Shown here: one piece after another, positions 26,662 through 35,428 of the stretch | Position numbering within the stretch: position 1 is the stretch's first letter | Layout of the letters: each line of letters starts with the position of its first letter | Source: Spirulina subsalsa FACHB-351 | GTDB taxonomy: Bacteria > Cyanobacteriota > Cyanobacteriia > Cyanobacteriales > Spirulinaceae | Direction of reading: 5' to 3' | DNA: 41,576 nt | Assembly (NCBI RefSeq): GCF_026130165.1 | Contig: NZ_JAIHOM010000039.1 | Location: 1-41,576 of the forward strand | Made by a program: the position numbers and the translations under genes | The notes under the pieces: model-generated | Told to the model about the DNA's origin: nothing | Seen by the model: the letters and a program-made list of their open reading frames with translations, nothing else | Database searches by the model: none

Positions 26662-29600
26662 AGATATTTTCACCCCGCGTAAAATTTAGGATGCCTTGAA
26701 TGGTCATCGTTAATTGTTTTAATTTCACGGGCTTACTCAAGTATTCATTCGCTCCCGCTTGTAAACAGCGATCGCGATCACTGTCCATCGCCAACGCCGT
26801 TAAGACAATGATAGGCGTTGTAGCCAACTTAGGAATCTCCCGAATCCGTTTCATGGCCTCTAGTCCATCCATGCCTGGCATTTGAATATCCATTAAGATC
26901 AAATCAGGAGATAAAGCCACAGCCTGACTAATGGCCTCCTGACCATTTTTCGCCACTTCAATCCGATAACCTTTCGCCATTAAATAACTGGAAATGGTGC
27001 TGATATTCGCTTCATTGTCTTCAGCTAAAAGCAGCAGGGGAGAAGACTGACCCGGTGATTGGATTGCCAGATTATGGGGGGCAAAATTAGACTCGGAGTC
27101 GGTCTGTGGGGAAAAAACCACCGAGGCCTGATAGGGTAAATCAATCATAAAACAACTACCCTTTCCCTCTTCACTCCTGACCCCAACCTGTCCGCTATGA
27201 AGTTCAACAATCCGTTTCGTGAGGGCTAAACCTAAACCTGTGCCTTGATATTGGCGATTGAGGGCGCTGTCAATTTGCACAAAGGGTTGAAACAGTTTGG
27301 TTAGATTTTCCGGGGTGATACCAATACCCGTATCAATGACGGAAAATCGGAGATAGGGGGGGTTGTTCTTTTCTGTAGGTAACGTAACCTCTAAGGTCAC
27401 GCACCCCCCTTCGGGAGTAAATTTAACAGCATTGTTGAGCAGATTAATTAACACCTGACGGATGCGCCGCTCATCCAGCACAATATCGGGCAGGTTTACG
27501 GGCAAATTAACCGAGAGTTGCAGCTGCTTTTTGAGTGCTTGTTGTTTGACAAAGGTGATACTGGATTGACACAAGGGGGCGATGGCTGTTGGCGCACATT
27601 CTAACTCCACCTGCCCGGATTCAATCTTGGCCACATCTAAAATGTCGTTAATCAAGGCCAGTAAATGGGAGCCACTGCGTTCGATGGTGCTTAAGGCTTT
27701 CTGCTGGCCATCGTTGACTGGGCCAAATACACCTTCCTGTAGGCCTTCGGTCATTCCTAATATGGCATTAAGGGGGGTGCGGAGTTCGTGGCTCATATTG
27801 GCCAGAAATTCATCTTTGAGTCGGGTAGCGCGGATCAGTTCTTCATTGCGTTGGGTGAGTTGGGTTTGGGTTTGTTGACGTTCGGTGAGTTCCTCTTGTA
27901 ACTTTTCGAAGAGGTGGGATTGTTGAATGGCGATCGCCAGTTGGTTGGCAATTTGCTGTAAAAGTTCAGCGTCGGACTTTTGCCAAATCCGTTGTTCATG
28001 GCAGGCGTGAATCACTAAGAGACCCCATAGTTTATTCCCTGACTGCGGATCTGTCCAAGAATCTATTTCCCCATTCCCCATTTCTCCATTCCCCATTTCC
28101 CCATTATGGATTTCCTGCAAAATGGGGGCAACAATCTTGGATTGAATCTGTCCCTGGTGAGAATAGTCGAGGAGACAAGGGGTCCAAGGATCATTCATTA
28201 CATCTGGAACAATCCGGGGCTGGCCTTGCCAATAGAACTGGAGGACTTCTGACGACCATTCTTCATCTTCGCAGTTCATTGGCTTGAGACTCGGCAAATC
28301 CTCAGAAACCGCTTCCGCCAGAATGGATGTCCTGCTACGGTCAAAGAGGCGGAAGACAATGACCCGATCCCCTTGCAAAATTTCCCGCACTCGTTGGGTG
28401 GTAATGGCTAAAATTTCTTGTAGGTTTAGGGATTCACGAATCTGTTGCACAATCTGGCCCAGGACTGTGCGCTGTCGAAGTTGCTGGGCAATCATGGCTT
28501 CGGCCTTTTGCCGATGGCGATCCATGCGATAACCTTCAATCAAATTACTACAGGTGGTTAAGAATGGTCCGAGTGTTTCAATGATGCTCTCGTTATAACC
28601 TCCCGGACGATTGGCAATTCCGACCATGCCGATCAGTTCAGGGCCTTTGAAAAAGGGAATCCCTAAAAATGCCTCCAGTGGGGGATGACCTGTGGGGATA
28701 CCCCCTCGACGGGGATCGGTGATGGCATGATTGGCAATGACGGGTTTTCCGGTCAAAATGACCGCACCAAAAAGGGTTTGGAGGTTGCTAAACTCCATCC
28801 CTTTTTCATAATTGTCTTGATAGAATTGCTCTGTGGCGGTATCCCAAGCAATATTGGTAATGCTATGGGTTTGTAAATAGGGAACTCCACGGATTTTGAG
28901 AAAATTTTCCTCCATGTGGGCGATTCCGTCTCCTCGGAAGAGGATCTCGCCAATAAATCCATATTCACTATTGGTCAACTCTAAGAGACCATCTAACAAG
29001 CCTTCAAAAATCCTCAGACGATTGGCGGCAGTGATGAATTGCGCTTGAGCATGGGTAATGGTAGAGAGGAGAGAATTGCTACTAGCTAGGTCGAGTTCTA
29101 CCTGTTTACGGGGGGTAATATCAAATTGAATGGATAAAAATTGAGTGGGTTGACCTTGGGGGTTGAGAAAGGGGATGATGGTTGCATCAACCCAGTAAAT
29201 TTGGCCGTTCTTGGCGCGGTTACAAATTTCGTTGCGCCAGACTTGGCCGTTTAAAATGGTTGTCCAGAGATGGGCAAAAAATTCCGGGGGATGGTGCTGA
29301 GAATTGAGAATCCGAGGAGTTTTGCCTAGGATTTCTGCTTGGCTATAGCCGGAAATGGACTCGAAGCGGTCATTGACGTAGAGAATTTTACCTTTGAGGT
29401 TGGTGGTGACAACAATGGCTGATTGATCAAGGGCAAATTTAAAGGAACTCAGTTCTTGGAGCAGTTTTTGGCGTTCAAGTTCGTTGTTTTTGCGATCGCT
29501 AATATCCGTATGGGTGCCAATAAACCGTAGGGGGTTGCCCGCTCCATCCCATTCTATAATGCGTCCTTGGGCTAAAATCCAGCGATAGGAGCCGTCTTTA

Positions 29601-32600
29601 CCACGTAGACGATGTTCATTGCGATAAACGTCGGTTTGCCCTTGTCTATGCTGTTCCACCTCTTGGTAGGTATGGGCTAAATCGTCGGGATGAACGCGAC
29701 TTTCCCACTCGCTCAATTGGTTTTCCAGCTCATCTTCCCCGTAGCCTAACATGGCTTTCCACTGTTTATTGAACCAAACCGTTCCGGTTGGCATATTCCA
29801 GTCCCACAGCCCAGTATTGGAGGATTCGAGAGCGAGTTCTAAGCGCAGTTGGCTTTCTTGTAGGGCAATTTCGGCTTGTTTGCGATCGCTAATATCCACC
29901 ACCACACAGACACAAGTTCCCTCAGCCGGGCAAACCATCGCCACCCCCAGCAACACGGCCACGGGATGCCCGTCTTGGTGGAGATAGACCTTTTCAAAGG
30001 GGTCAATGAAATTATAGGTCAGCAGATGATAGATCGCTTCTACATCCTGCTGTTGATATTCTGGGGGGGTCAGGTCTGCCCAGTTCAGTCGTCCGGCGTT
30101 GAGGTCATCCCGGTTATAGCCCAGCATGGCTAAAAAGCGATCATTGGCCTCGGTGATGTCTCCAGTAAAGTTGGTGAACATCATGCCCACCACATTGGAA
30201 TCAAACACTTGCCGAAAACGGGTTTCACTGGCCTGCAACTCCCGTTGAGCTTGATGGGTGTCGGTGACATCTAAGTTGACCCCAATCATACTTTGGGGAT
30301 GGCCGGCCCCATCCCGCAGGACTACCCCATAGGCCCGAATATAGTGCAGGCTGCCATCGGGATGGACTACCCGAAATTCGGTATTGTATTCGGCTGCTCC
30401 TAATAGTGCTTGTTGGAGCAGGGTTTCCGTCCGTTGACGATCTTCAGGGTGGACTCCCTTAGACCAGACTTCATAGGGCATCGTGACTCCGGATGGGTCA
30501 TCCGTTGGACTAGGCTCAATCCCATAGAGGGCATACATCCGCTTATCCCAAGTCAGACAATTTTGGGCAATATCCCACTCCCAACAGCCCAGAGCGGCGG
30601 AGGAGAGGGCAATGCTTAAGCGTTGAGAGAGTTGGGCTAAGGTGGCTTCGGCTTGTTGACGAGCGCTAATATCCCGCAAGATGCCTTGAAAAATGATACT
30701 ATCCCCCACTTGAATCATGGTTCCCGAAAGGGCTACGGGAATTGAATGGCCGTCAGCATGGAGGATGAGTCCGTCCCAGAGAATTCGCTGTTGGGGATTC
30801 ACAAGGGATTCCCAGACCTGAGTCATGGGGTGTAACTCTTCGGGGGGACAGAGTTGGGAGTAGTGCATTTGGGTCAATTCTGAGCGGGAGTAGCCAAATA
30901 ATTCCTCGGCGGCGGCGTTCGCCTCAATAATGTAGCCTTGGGGGGTGGTGAGGAGAATAGCATCGCTGGCCCCTTCCATGAGGGCGTGATAGCGGGCTTC
31001 CCGGCTTTCCAGTTCGGCAGTGCGTTGGGCGACCCGGGCTTCTAGTTGGGCATTCAGGGCGGCTAGGTCTTGTTGGGCTTGCTGCCGTTCCCGGATTTCG
31101 TTCTGGAGTTGTTGGTGTTGGCTGGCTTGTTGCAGTGCGATCGCCAATTGTAAAGACAGGGCTTGTAACAGTTCAATTTCCCAAGTTTGCCAGTCTCGCG
31201 GCTGGTCGCGGCAACTGGCAATCATTAACCCCCAGAGATGATCCTCCAACACAATCGGCACCATCAACTTGGCTCGGATCTCAAAGCTTAACAACATCTC
31301 CTGATGGCACAGACTTATGGACTCATCATAAATATCCCGCACCACCCGCACCCGACCTTGACGATAGGATTCTAGCCACTCTGAAGTCACACAGGGATCA
31401 TTCGCTTCCCGATGCAGCACAGAACGCCCACCGGAAATCATCGATTCCGCGATAATCTCTCCCCTCAAGCCCTCCTCCAGTTGGTAGATCATCACACGGT
31501 CGCACTGCAAGACCTGCCGCACTTCATCCACGGCAGTCTGGAGAATGGTCGGTAAATCGAGGGAATTCCGCAGGCTAGTGGCAATCTCCAACAAGAGACG
31601 GACACGCTCTGCCTGGGCTTCAATGATCTGGGTGCGTTCTTCCACTTGTTGTTCAAGTTCCCGAGTCCGACGTTCGAGCAGAGTCACTCGTTCGACCTCT
31701 AAGCGAGCGACTTTTTGTTCTAAGACTTCGGCGAGACGATACAGTTCAAGGGGGTTAAATGCTTGGAGCAAGCTAGTTTGTGTGATAATTCCCAACAGTT
31801 CTCCGCCTTCTCCTGTCACAACCACTCGCCGAATCCGGCGTTTTTCCATCTCTTGTTGTGCTGCCCAGAGGTCGGCCTCGGGGCGCATCGTAAACAGGGG
31901 GGAACTCATCACCTCCTCAGCCCGAGTTTCCCCCAAGTTTCCCCCCAGCACTTGGAATTTCACCACATCGCGCTCGGTCACAATTCCCAACGGATACTCC
32001 CTTAAGTCCCCTCTTTCTGGAGGGCGGGTGAGAATGACAGAAGAGAGCCGATTTTCGGCTAATAACTGAGCAATCTCCAACATGGAAGTATCCGGATGAG
32101 CCGTCAAAACCTTCTGAGTCATTACTTCTTGCACAGACCGCAAGCGCAACAAATCCGCCGGACGGGCTAGGTTTCGTAAGGATTCATGGCTGATTAGCCC
32201 CATCAGCCGCTCTTGTTCATCGACGATGGGGACATGACGCAGGCAATGCTGTTCGAGAAAATGTAAAAGACTGAAAATATCCGTGAGTTCTGAGGGGCGG
32301 AGTGTAAGAACCGGTTGAGTCATCACCTCCCCCACAGACAGTTCTCTAATGTCCCTCTGTTGGGCGCTCAGACGGACAATATCCCGTTCCGTCAAAATTC
32401 CCACAAGCTGTCTGCCCTGGTCTTGGTCGGAATCCGTCTCGACTACGACCAAAACACAACTAGAGACTCCCCCCCCATATTCCCCGGGGGCTTGGGGGGC
32501 AGGGGAGGCAGATTCTGGAGTACATAAGCCACTCATCAGAGCAATGGCCTCAACGAGGGTGGCCGTGGGGGAAATGACGTGAGGATGGGGAAAAATCGCC

Positions 32601-32674
32601 TCGGTTACGTCAATAGAAGAGAAGGAATCGCTCTGCATAGTCAAGTAACATAATCCAAAGGAATGGCTCTGCAT
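26660..32674 (-). CDS. Giant hybrid kinase: CBS4-GAF(CBCR-like)-PAS5-GAF2-HK-REC
   Basis: About 2000 residues; numbering here is from the TTG at 32680. Order: four CBS repeats (about 25-310, with EVMTQPVL, EVMTQKVL, EVMSSPLF); coiled coil 315-365; GAF1 365-520; PAS domains at about 565-675, 685-805, 815-935, 940-1065 and 1075-1190; GAF2 1205-1385; GAF3 1400-1590; HisKA with H1631; HATPase 1735-1850; receiver 1880-1998 (D1931). GAF1 carries DRVMIYQ, DPC, YRQGRVRVVRDIY, C458-H459 and LWGLMIA, the layout of cyanobacteriochromes, so a bilin chromophore is plausible. GAF3 has C1502 and a low-complexity insert at 1526-1538. ATGs at 32674 and 32638 lie in a 36-bp duplication, so the start is uncertain. 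Cytosolic. Confidence 0.9.
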   Translation of the reverse strand: MQSHSFGLCYLTMQSDSFSSIDVTEAIFPHPHVISPTATLVEAIALMSGLCTPESASPAPQAPGEYGGGVSSCVLVVVETDSDQDQGRQLVGILTERDIVRLSAQQRDIRELSVGEVMTQPVLTLRPSELTDIFSLLHFLEQHCLRHVPIVDEQERLMGLISHESLRNLARPADLLRLRSVQEVMTQKVLTAHPDTSMLEIAQLLAENRLSSVILTRPPERGDLREYPLGIVTERDVVKFQVLGGNLGETRAEEVMSSPLFTMRPEADLWAAQQEMEKRRIRRVVVTGEGGELLGIITQTSLLQAFNPLELYRLAEVLEQKVARLEVERVTLLERRTRELEQQVEERTQIIEAQAERVRLLLEIATSLRNSLDLPTILQTAVDEVRQVLQCDRVMIYQLEEGLRGEIIAESMISGGRSVLHREANDPCVTSEWLESYRQGRVRVVRDIYDESISLCHQEMLLSFEIRAKLMVPIVLEDHLWGLMIASCRDQPRDWQTWEIELLQALSLQLAIALQQASQHQQLQNEIRERQQAQQDLAALNAQLEARVAQRTAELESREARYHALMEGASDAILLTTPQGYIIEANAAAEELFGYSRSELTQMHYSQLCPPEELHPMTQVWESLVNPQQRILWDGLILHADGHSIPVALSGTMIQVGDSIIFQGILRDISARQQAEATLAQLSQRLSIALSSAALGCWEWDIAQNCLTWDKRMYALYGIEPSPTDDPSGVTMPYEVWSKGVHPEDRQRTETLLQQALLGAAEYNTEFRVVHPDGSLHYIRAYGVVLRDGAGHPQSMIGVNLDVTDTHQAQRELQASETRFRQVFDSNVVGMMFTNFTGDITEANDRFLAMLGYNRDDLNAGRLNWADLTPPEYQQQDVEAIYHLLTYNFIDPFEKVYLHQDGHPVAVLLGVAMVCPAEGTCVCVVVDISDRKQAEIALQESQLRLELALESSNTGLWDWNMPTGTVWFNKQWKAMLGYGEDELENQLSEWESRVHPDDLAHTYQEVEQHRQGQTDVYRNEHRLRGKDGSYRWILAQGRIIEWDGAGNPLRFIGTHTDISDRKNNELERQKLLQELSSFKFALDQSAIVVTTNLKGKILYVNDRFESISGYSQAEILGKTPRILNSQHHPPEFFAHLWTTILNGQVWRNEICNRAKNGQIYWVDATIIPFLNPQGQPTQFLSIQFDITPRKQVELDLASSNSLLSTITHAQAQFITAANRLRIFEGLLDGLLELTNSEYGFIGEILFRGDGIAHMEENFLKIRGVPYLQTHSITNIAWDTATEQFYQDNYEKGMEFSNLQTLFGAVILTGKPVIANHAITDPRRGGIPTGHPPLEAFLGIPFFKGPELIGMVGIANRPGGYNESIIETLGPFLTTCSNLIEGYRMDRHRQKAEAMIAQQLRQRTVLGQIVQQIRESLNLQEILAITTQRVREILQGDRVIVFRLFDRSRTSILAEAVSEDLPSLKPMNCEDEEWSSEVLQFYWQGQPRIVPDVMNDPWTPCLLDYSHQGQIQSKIVAPILQEIHNGEMGNGEMGNGEIDSWTDPQSGNKLWGLLVIHACHEQRIWQKSDAELLQQIANQLAIAIQQSHLFEKLQEELTERQQTQTQLTQRNEELIRATRLKDEFLANMSHELRTPLNAILGMTEGLQEGVFGPVNDGQQKALSTIERSGSHLLALINDILDVAKIESGQVELECAPTAIAPLCQSSITFVKQQALKKQLQLSVNLPVNLPDIVLDERRIRQVLINLLNNAVKFTPEGGCVTLEVTLPTEKNNPPYLRFSVIDTGIGITPENLTKLFQPFVQIDSALNRQYQGTGLGLALTKRIVELHSGQVGVRSEEGKGSCFMIDLPYQASVVFSPQTDSESNFAPHNLAIQSPGQSSPLLLLAEDNEANISTISSYLMAKGYRIEVAKNGQEAISQAVALSPDLILMDIQMPGMDGLEAMKRIREIPKLATTPIIVLTALAMDSDRDRCLQAGANEYLSKPVKLKQLTMTIQGILNFTRGENI
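28067..28105. repeat. In-frame short tandem repeat inside GAF3 of the giant kinase
   Basis: CCCCATT-type repeats encode NGEMGNGEMGNGE on the minus strand. They sit between the APIL and LWGLL strands of the GAF domain, a loop that is short in ordinary GAFs. Similar repeats occur in intergenic regions of this window. Confidence 0.75.
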
Positions 32675-32694
32675 AGTCAAGTAACATAATCCAA
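32622..32694. repeat. 36-bp tandem duplication spanning the giant kinase start
   Basis: The unit AAGGAATCGCTCTGCATAGT followed by CAAGTAACATAATCCA occurs twice with one mismatch. Being 12 codons long it stays in frame, producing MQSHSF and MQSDSF twelve residues apart, each with its own ATG (32674 and 32638). Confidence 0.85.
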
Positions 32695-33058
32695 CCGTGA
32701 CTTGCTCCTGATGCTGACTGCAAAGGCTAGAGCGCAGACCTCCCCGTATCGCCCCAGGGCTTTCCTGCTTCCACGGAAGGCGCTAGATGTCTGATTAGAG
32801 GCATTCCCGATCACCTTATCCTCTCTAAGCAGCTTGACCCCCAGTGCGATGACTGTAAGTCCGGGTTGCTCCATCATCATTGTAGCTTTCTTGCCTAGTT
32901 AGTCCAAACTCTAGCTGCCAAAACCTCCCTGTCAGGCTAAAAAATACTTAGGGCTTGCTGAAAAAAACCAACGCTAGACTCAACAAGGGAATGGGCAATC
33001 TTGACTAGTTAAGACCCAAAGTTATAGGCCAAGAGCATCGGGAGTCTTTCGCTCAGAT
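32681..33058. other. Gene-free interval upstream of the giant kinase
   Basis: It contains repeat copy 5 and, at 32690-32880, an open minus-strand stretch (LREDKVIGNASNQTSSAFRG...) with no recognised family; it may be a decayed insertion-sequence tail. The giant kinase promoter should lie here, but I see no clear boxes. Confidence 0.45.
32950..32999. repeat. MITE-like repeat (copy 5), left end only
   Basis: AGGGCTTGCTGAA is followed by CCAACGCTAGACTCAACAAG, as in copies 2 and 3, then GGGAATGGG. No right terminal repeat follows before hisH ends at 33059, so it is truncated. Confidence 0.7.
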
Positions 33059-33679
33059 TCAAGATAATTGATTGACAAAATTGGAGAGAATCTGTAACCC
33101 ACTCGTAGAGGACTTTTCTGGGTGGAATTGAACGGCGGCGACGTTATCCTGTGCGATCGCCGCCGTAACCGTTTGCGAACCATGAACCACCGTAGCCGCA
33201 CGCACAGCCGGGTCTACGGGGTCTACATAGTAGGAGTGGACAAAATACACATAGGGAGACGGGGGTAATTTATCCCAGAGGAAATGATGACTTTGGGTGA
33301 GGGTGAGTTGATTCCAACCCATGTGAGGGATGACCAGATTAGGTTCAGATTTAAACCGTCGCACCTTACCTGGAATAATGCCTAATCCCAGTTCTTTGCC
33401 TTCTTCTGACCCCTCAAAGAGAATCTGTAGCCCTAGACAAATCCCGAGGAAGGGTTTCCCTTGCCGAATCACTTGTTTGAGGGGTTCTTCGAGATGGCGC
33501 GATCGCAAATGTTGCACAGCCGGATCAAAAGAGCCTACCCCCGGCAAAACCACCGCGTCCGCAGCCTCAATCACCTCCGGAGAGTCCGTAATAATCGGTG
33601 TTGCACCCGCATTTTCCAACCCCTTACAAGCGGAGTGCAAATTTCCCATATCATAATCAACGACGGCAATCTTTACCAT
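33059..33679 (-). CDS. hisH: Imidazole glycerol phosphate synthase, glutamine amidotransferase subunit
   Basis: This 206-residue class I glutaminase makes ammonia for HisF, which produces IGP and AICAR in histidine synthesis. The nucleophile C81 is in GKPFLGICLGLQ, and the His and Glu of the triad are in AVQFHPEKSS. The VVDYDMGNLHSACKGLE opening is typical. It is divergent from the dehydrogenase gene at 33813; the 133 bases between must hold both promoters. hisF is not in view. Confidence 0.96.
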   Translation of the reverse strand: MVKIAVVDYDMGNLHSACKGLENAGATPIITDSPEVIEAADAVVLPGVGSFDPAVQHLRSRHLEEPLKQVIRQGKPFLGICLGLQILFEGSEEGKELGLGIIPGKVRRFKSEPNLVIPHMGWNQLTLTQSHHFLWDKLPPSPYVYFVHSYYVDPVDPAVRAATVVHGSQTVTAAIAQDNVAAVQFHPEKSSTSGLQILSNFVNQLS

Positions 33680-33812
33680 TCTGGCTTGTAGCTATCCTCT
33701 ATCTAAAGTTGGCATAGGTTTATTTTATCTTTAATGTGAGCAAGGGCAATTCCCGGTAATCTTGTTAAAGAAATCAGACTCCTTCCTAAGAATTCCCTAA
33801 ACTTTTGTTAGG

Positions 33813-35039
33813 ATGGCTGAATCCACTGCCCATGAACCCAAAATATATCCATTGACTATGCCTGAATTAGCATCTCCCCAGCCCGTGATTCATGCCCTAC
33901 AAGTCGCTCCCCGGCAAGTGTTGCGGGGTCATGAGATATTACAATCCTCTGGAGAGGCAATGGCCCAACTGGGAAAACGCCCTCTAGTGGTGGGAGGCGA
34001 TCGCACCTTACAACAACTCACCCCTCTCCTCCGTCAACTGGGACAAACTCATCCCCTCAACTTAGACTTTGCCAGTTATAGCCCCGATTGTTCGGAAAAT
34101 TCCCTCGCCCAACTGCACCAAAGCGTAAAGCAACATCAGGCCGATGTCATCCTTGGGGTAGGGGGCGGGAAAGCCATGGACACCGCCAAACTCCTCGCCC
34201 ATCAATGTCAATTACCTGTTGTCACCCTGCCCACCTCTGGGGCGACTTGTGCCGCTTGGACGGCTTTATCTAATATTTACTCCGATGAGGGAGCCTTTCA
34301 ATACGATGTTCCCCTCTCCCACTGTCCCGAATTACTGATTTTAGACTACAGCTTGATTCAAACGGCCCCCCAACGGACTCTAGTGGCAGGGATTGGGGAT
34401 GCGATCGCCAAATGGTATGAAGCCTCCGTCAGTAGTGGCAACTCCGCCGAAACCCTGATCATCGCCGCCGTCCAACAAGCCCGCGTCCTCCGTGATATTC
34501 TCTTCCAAAAATCCCCCCTCGCCCTTCAAAATCCCGGCGGTGAGGATTGGTGTGCCGTAGTAGATGCCACCGTCTTGTTGGCGGGTGTCATCGGTGGCCT
34601 CGGTGGGGCAAATTGTCGCACTGTAGCCGCCCACGCCGTTCATAATGGCTTAACTCACATTCGGGCCGCCCACCACGCCTTACACGGCGAAAAAGTGGCC
34701 TATGGCATCTTGGTTCAATTGCGCCTAGAGGAGATGGTACAAGAAAATCAACTGGCTCTCACCGCCCGTCAACAGTTGCTGAAATTTTATCAAGCCATTG
34801 GTTTACCCCAAACCTTAGAAGATTTGGGCTTAGGGGAGGTGACATTAGCCCAACTCCGTCACAGCGCCGAAATGGCCTGTCATCCCCAATCGGACATTCA
34901 CCGTTTACCCTTCCCCGTCACCCCAGAACAACTCATGGCGGCAATGGTTTCCACAACTCTCCTCCCCGATTTGTCCCGAGAAACGGCGGAAACTGCTGTA
35001 AAGGTTGTTTCGGGAAAGGGCGGGAGTCGGGAGAATTGA
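33813..35039 (+). CDS. Iron-containing alcohol dehydrogenase/glycerol dehydrogenase family protein
   Basis: This 408-residue protein has the group III dehydrogenase layout: nucleotide-binding GVGGGKAMDTAKLLA, then VVTLPTSGATCAAWTALSNIYSDEG, GIGDAIAKWYEA with the first metal Asp, and the metal His in AAHAVHNGL and ALHGEKVAYG. This looks most like the glycerol dehydrogenase (GldA) branch, which uses Zn, but the cyanobacterial clade has no settled substrate. An in-frame ATG at 33861 (MPELASPQ) is an alternative start. The C-terminus is followed within 12 bases by repeat copy 6. Confidence 0.85.
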   Translation: MAESTAHEPKIYPLTMPELASPQPVIHALQVAPRQVLRGHEILQSSGEAMAQLGKRPLVVGGDRTLQQLTPLLRQLGQTHPLNLDFASYSPDCSENSLAQLHQSVKQHQADVILGVGGGKAMDTAKLLAHQCQLPVVTLPTSGATCAAWTALSNIYSDEGAFQYDVPLSHCPELLILDYSLIQTAPQRTLVAGIGDAIAKWYEASVSSGNSAETLIIAAVQQARVLRDILFQKSPLALQNPGGEDWCAVVDATVLLAGVIGGLGGANCRTVAAHAVHNGLTHIRAAHHALHGEKVAYGILVQLRLEEMVQENQLALTARQQLLKFYQAIGLPQTLEDLGLGEVTLAQLRHSAEMACHPQSDIHRLPFPVTPEQLMAAMVSTTLLPDLSRETAETAVKVVSGKGGSREN

Positions 35040-35051
35040 GAATTGATAATT

Positions 35052-35113
35052 AGGGCTTGCTGAATAACTTGGGGAATAGGGAACAGGGAATAGGTAATAG
35101 GGAATAGGGAATT
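35052..35113. repeat. MITE-like repeat (copy 6), left end with tandem repeats
   Basis: AGGGCTTGCTGAATAACT is followed by GGGAATAGGGAACAGGGAAT-type repeats; the right terminal repeat is missing. GAATTGATAATT occurs immediately on both sides (about 35040-35051 and 35109-35120), which could be a duplication or part of this low-complexity family. Confidence 0.65.
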
Positions 35114-35126
35114 GATAATTGACATG

Positions 35127-35188
35127 AGAAACCGGGTTTTTGCTAGGGTGTATCGAGAAAACTAGACAATGAATGCAACCCGGTTTCT
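35127..35188. repeat. AGAAACCGGGTT inverted repeat (copy B)
   Basis: AGAAACCGGGTT (35127-35138) and AACCCGGTTTCT (35177-35188) are a perfect 12-bp inverted repeat with 38 bases between. The ends match copy A at 9824-9881, but in opposite relative order and with a different interior. Confidence 0.7.
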
Positions 35189-35428
35189 GGCTAAAGTTAG
35201 TCAAAGTTGGTCAATGACATTACACCCGACTCCCCCGCTCCCCTGCTCCCCCGCTCCCCTGCTCCCCCTGAACCTTCTCTGATTGTCCAAAAATCTTAGG
35301 AATTGTGCCTAGAGAAAAAATCGAAAATGTGCCATCATGCAAGGACTCAGTGGGGGATGGTGATTGTTTGATGGTTCCATGTCTTAACTGTACGGTTGTT
35401 TATTTTTCTTTTTCCCAGTTGTGTTGCA

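Larger units (their letters stand above)
35040..35428. other. Repeat-filled interval before the aminotransferase
   Basis: The interval holds MITE copy 6, the AGAAACCGGGTT inverted repeat (copy B) and C-rich tandem repeats at about 35231-35268 (CCCCGCTCCCCTGCT units). From 35275 to 35428 the sequence is unique and probably carries the aminotransferase promoter. Confidence 0.55.

Noticed and set aside
31545-32069. 174-codon plus-strand open frame inside the giant kinase
   Set aside because: It is antisense to well-recognised CBS and coiled-coil coding sequence, and its Ser/Arg-rich translation has no domain features.
35231-35268. CRISPR array
   Set aside because: The C-rich repeats here and at 3613-3660 are short, contiguous and without unique spacers; no cas genes are present in the window.
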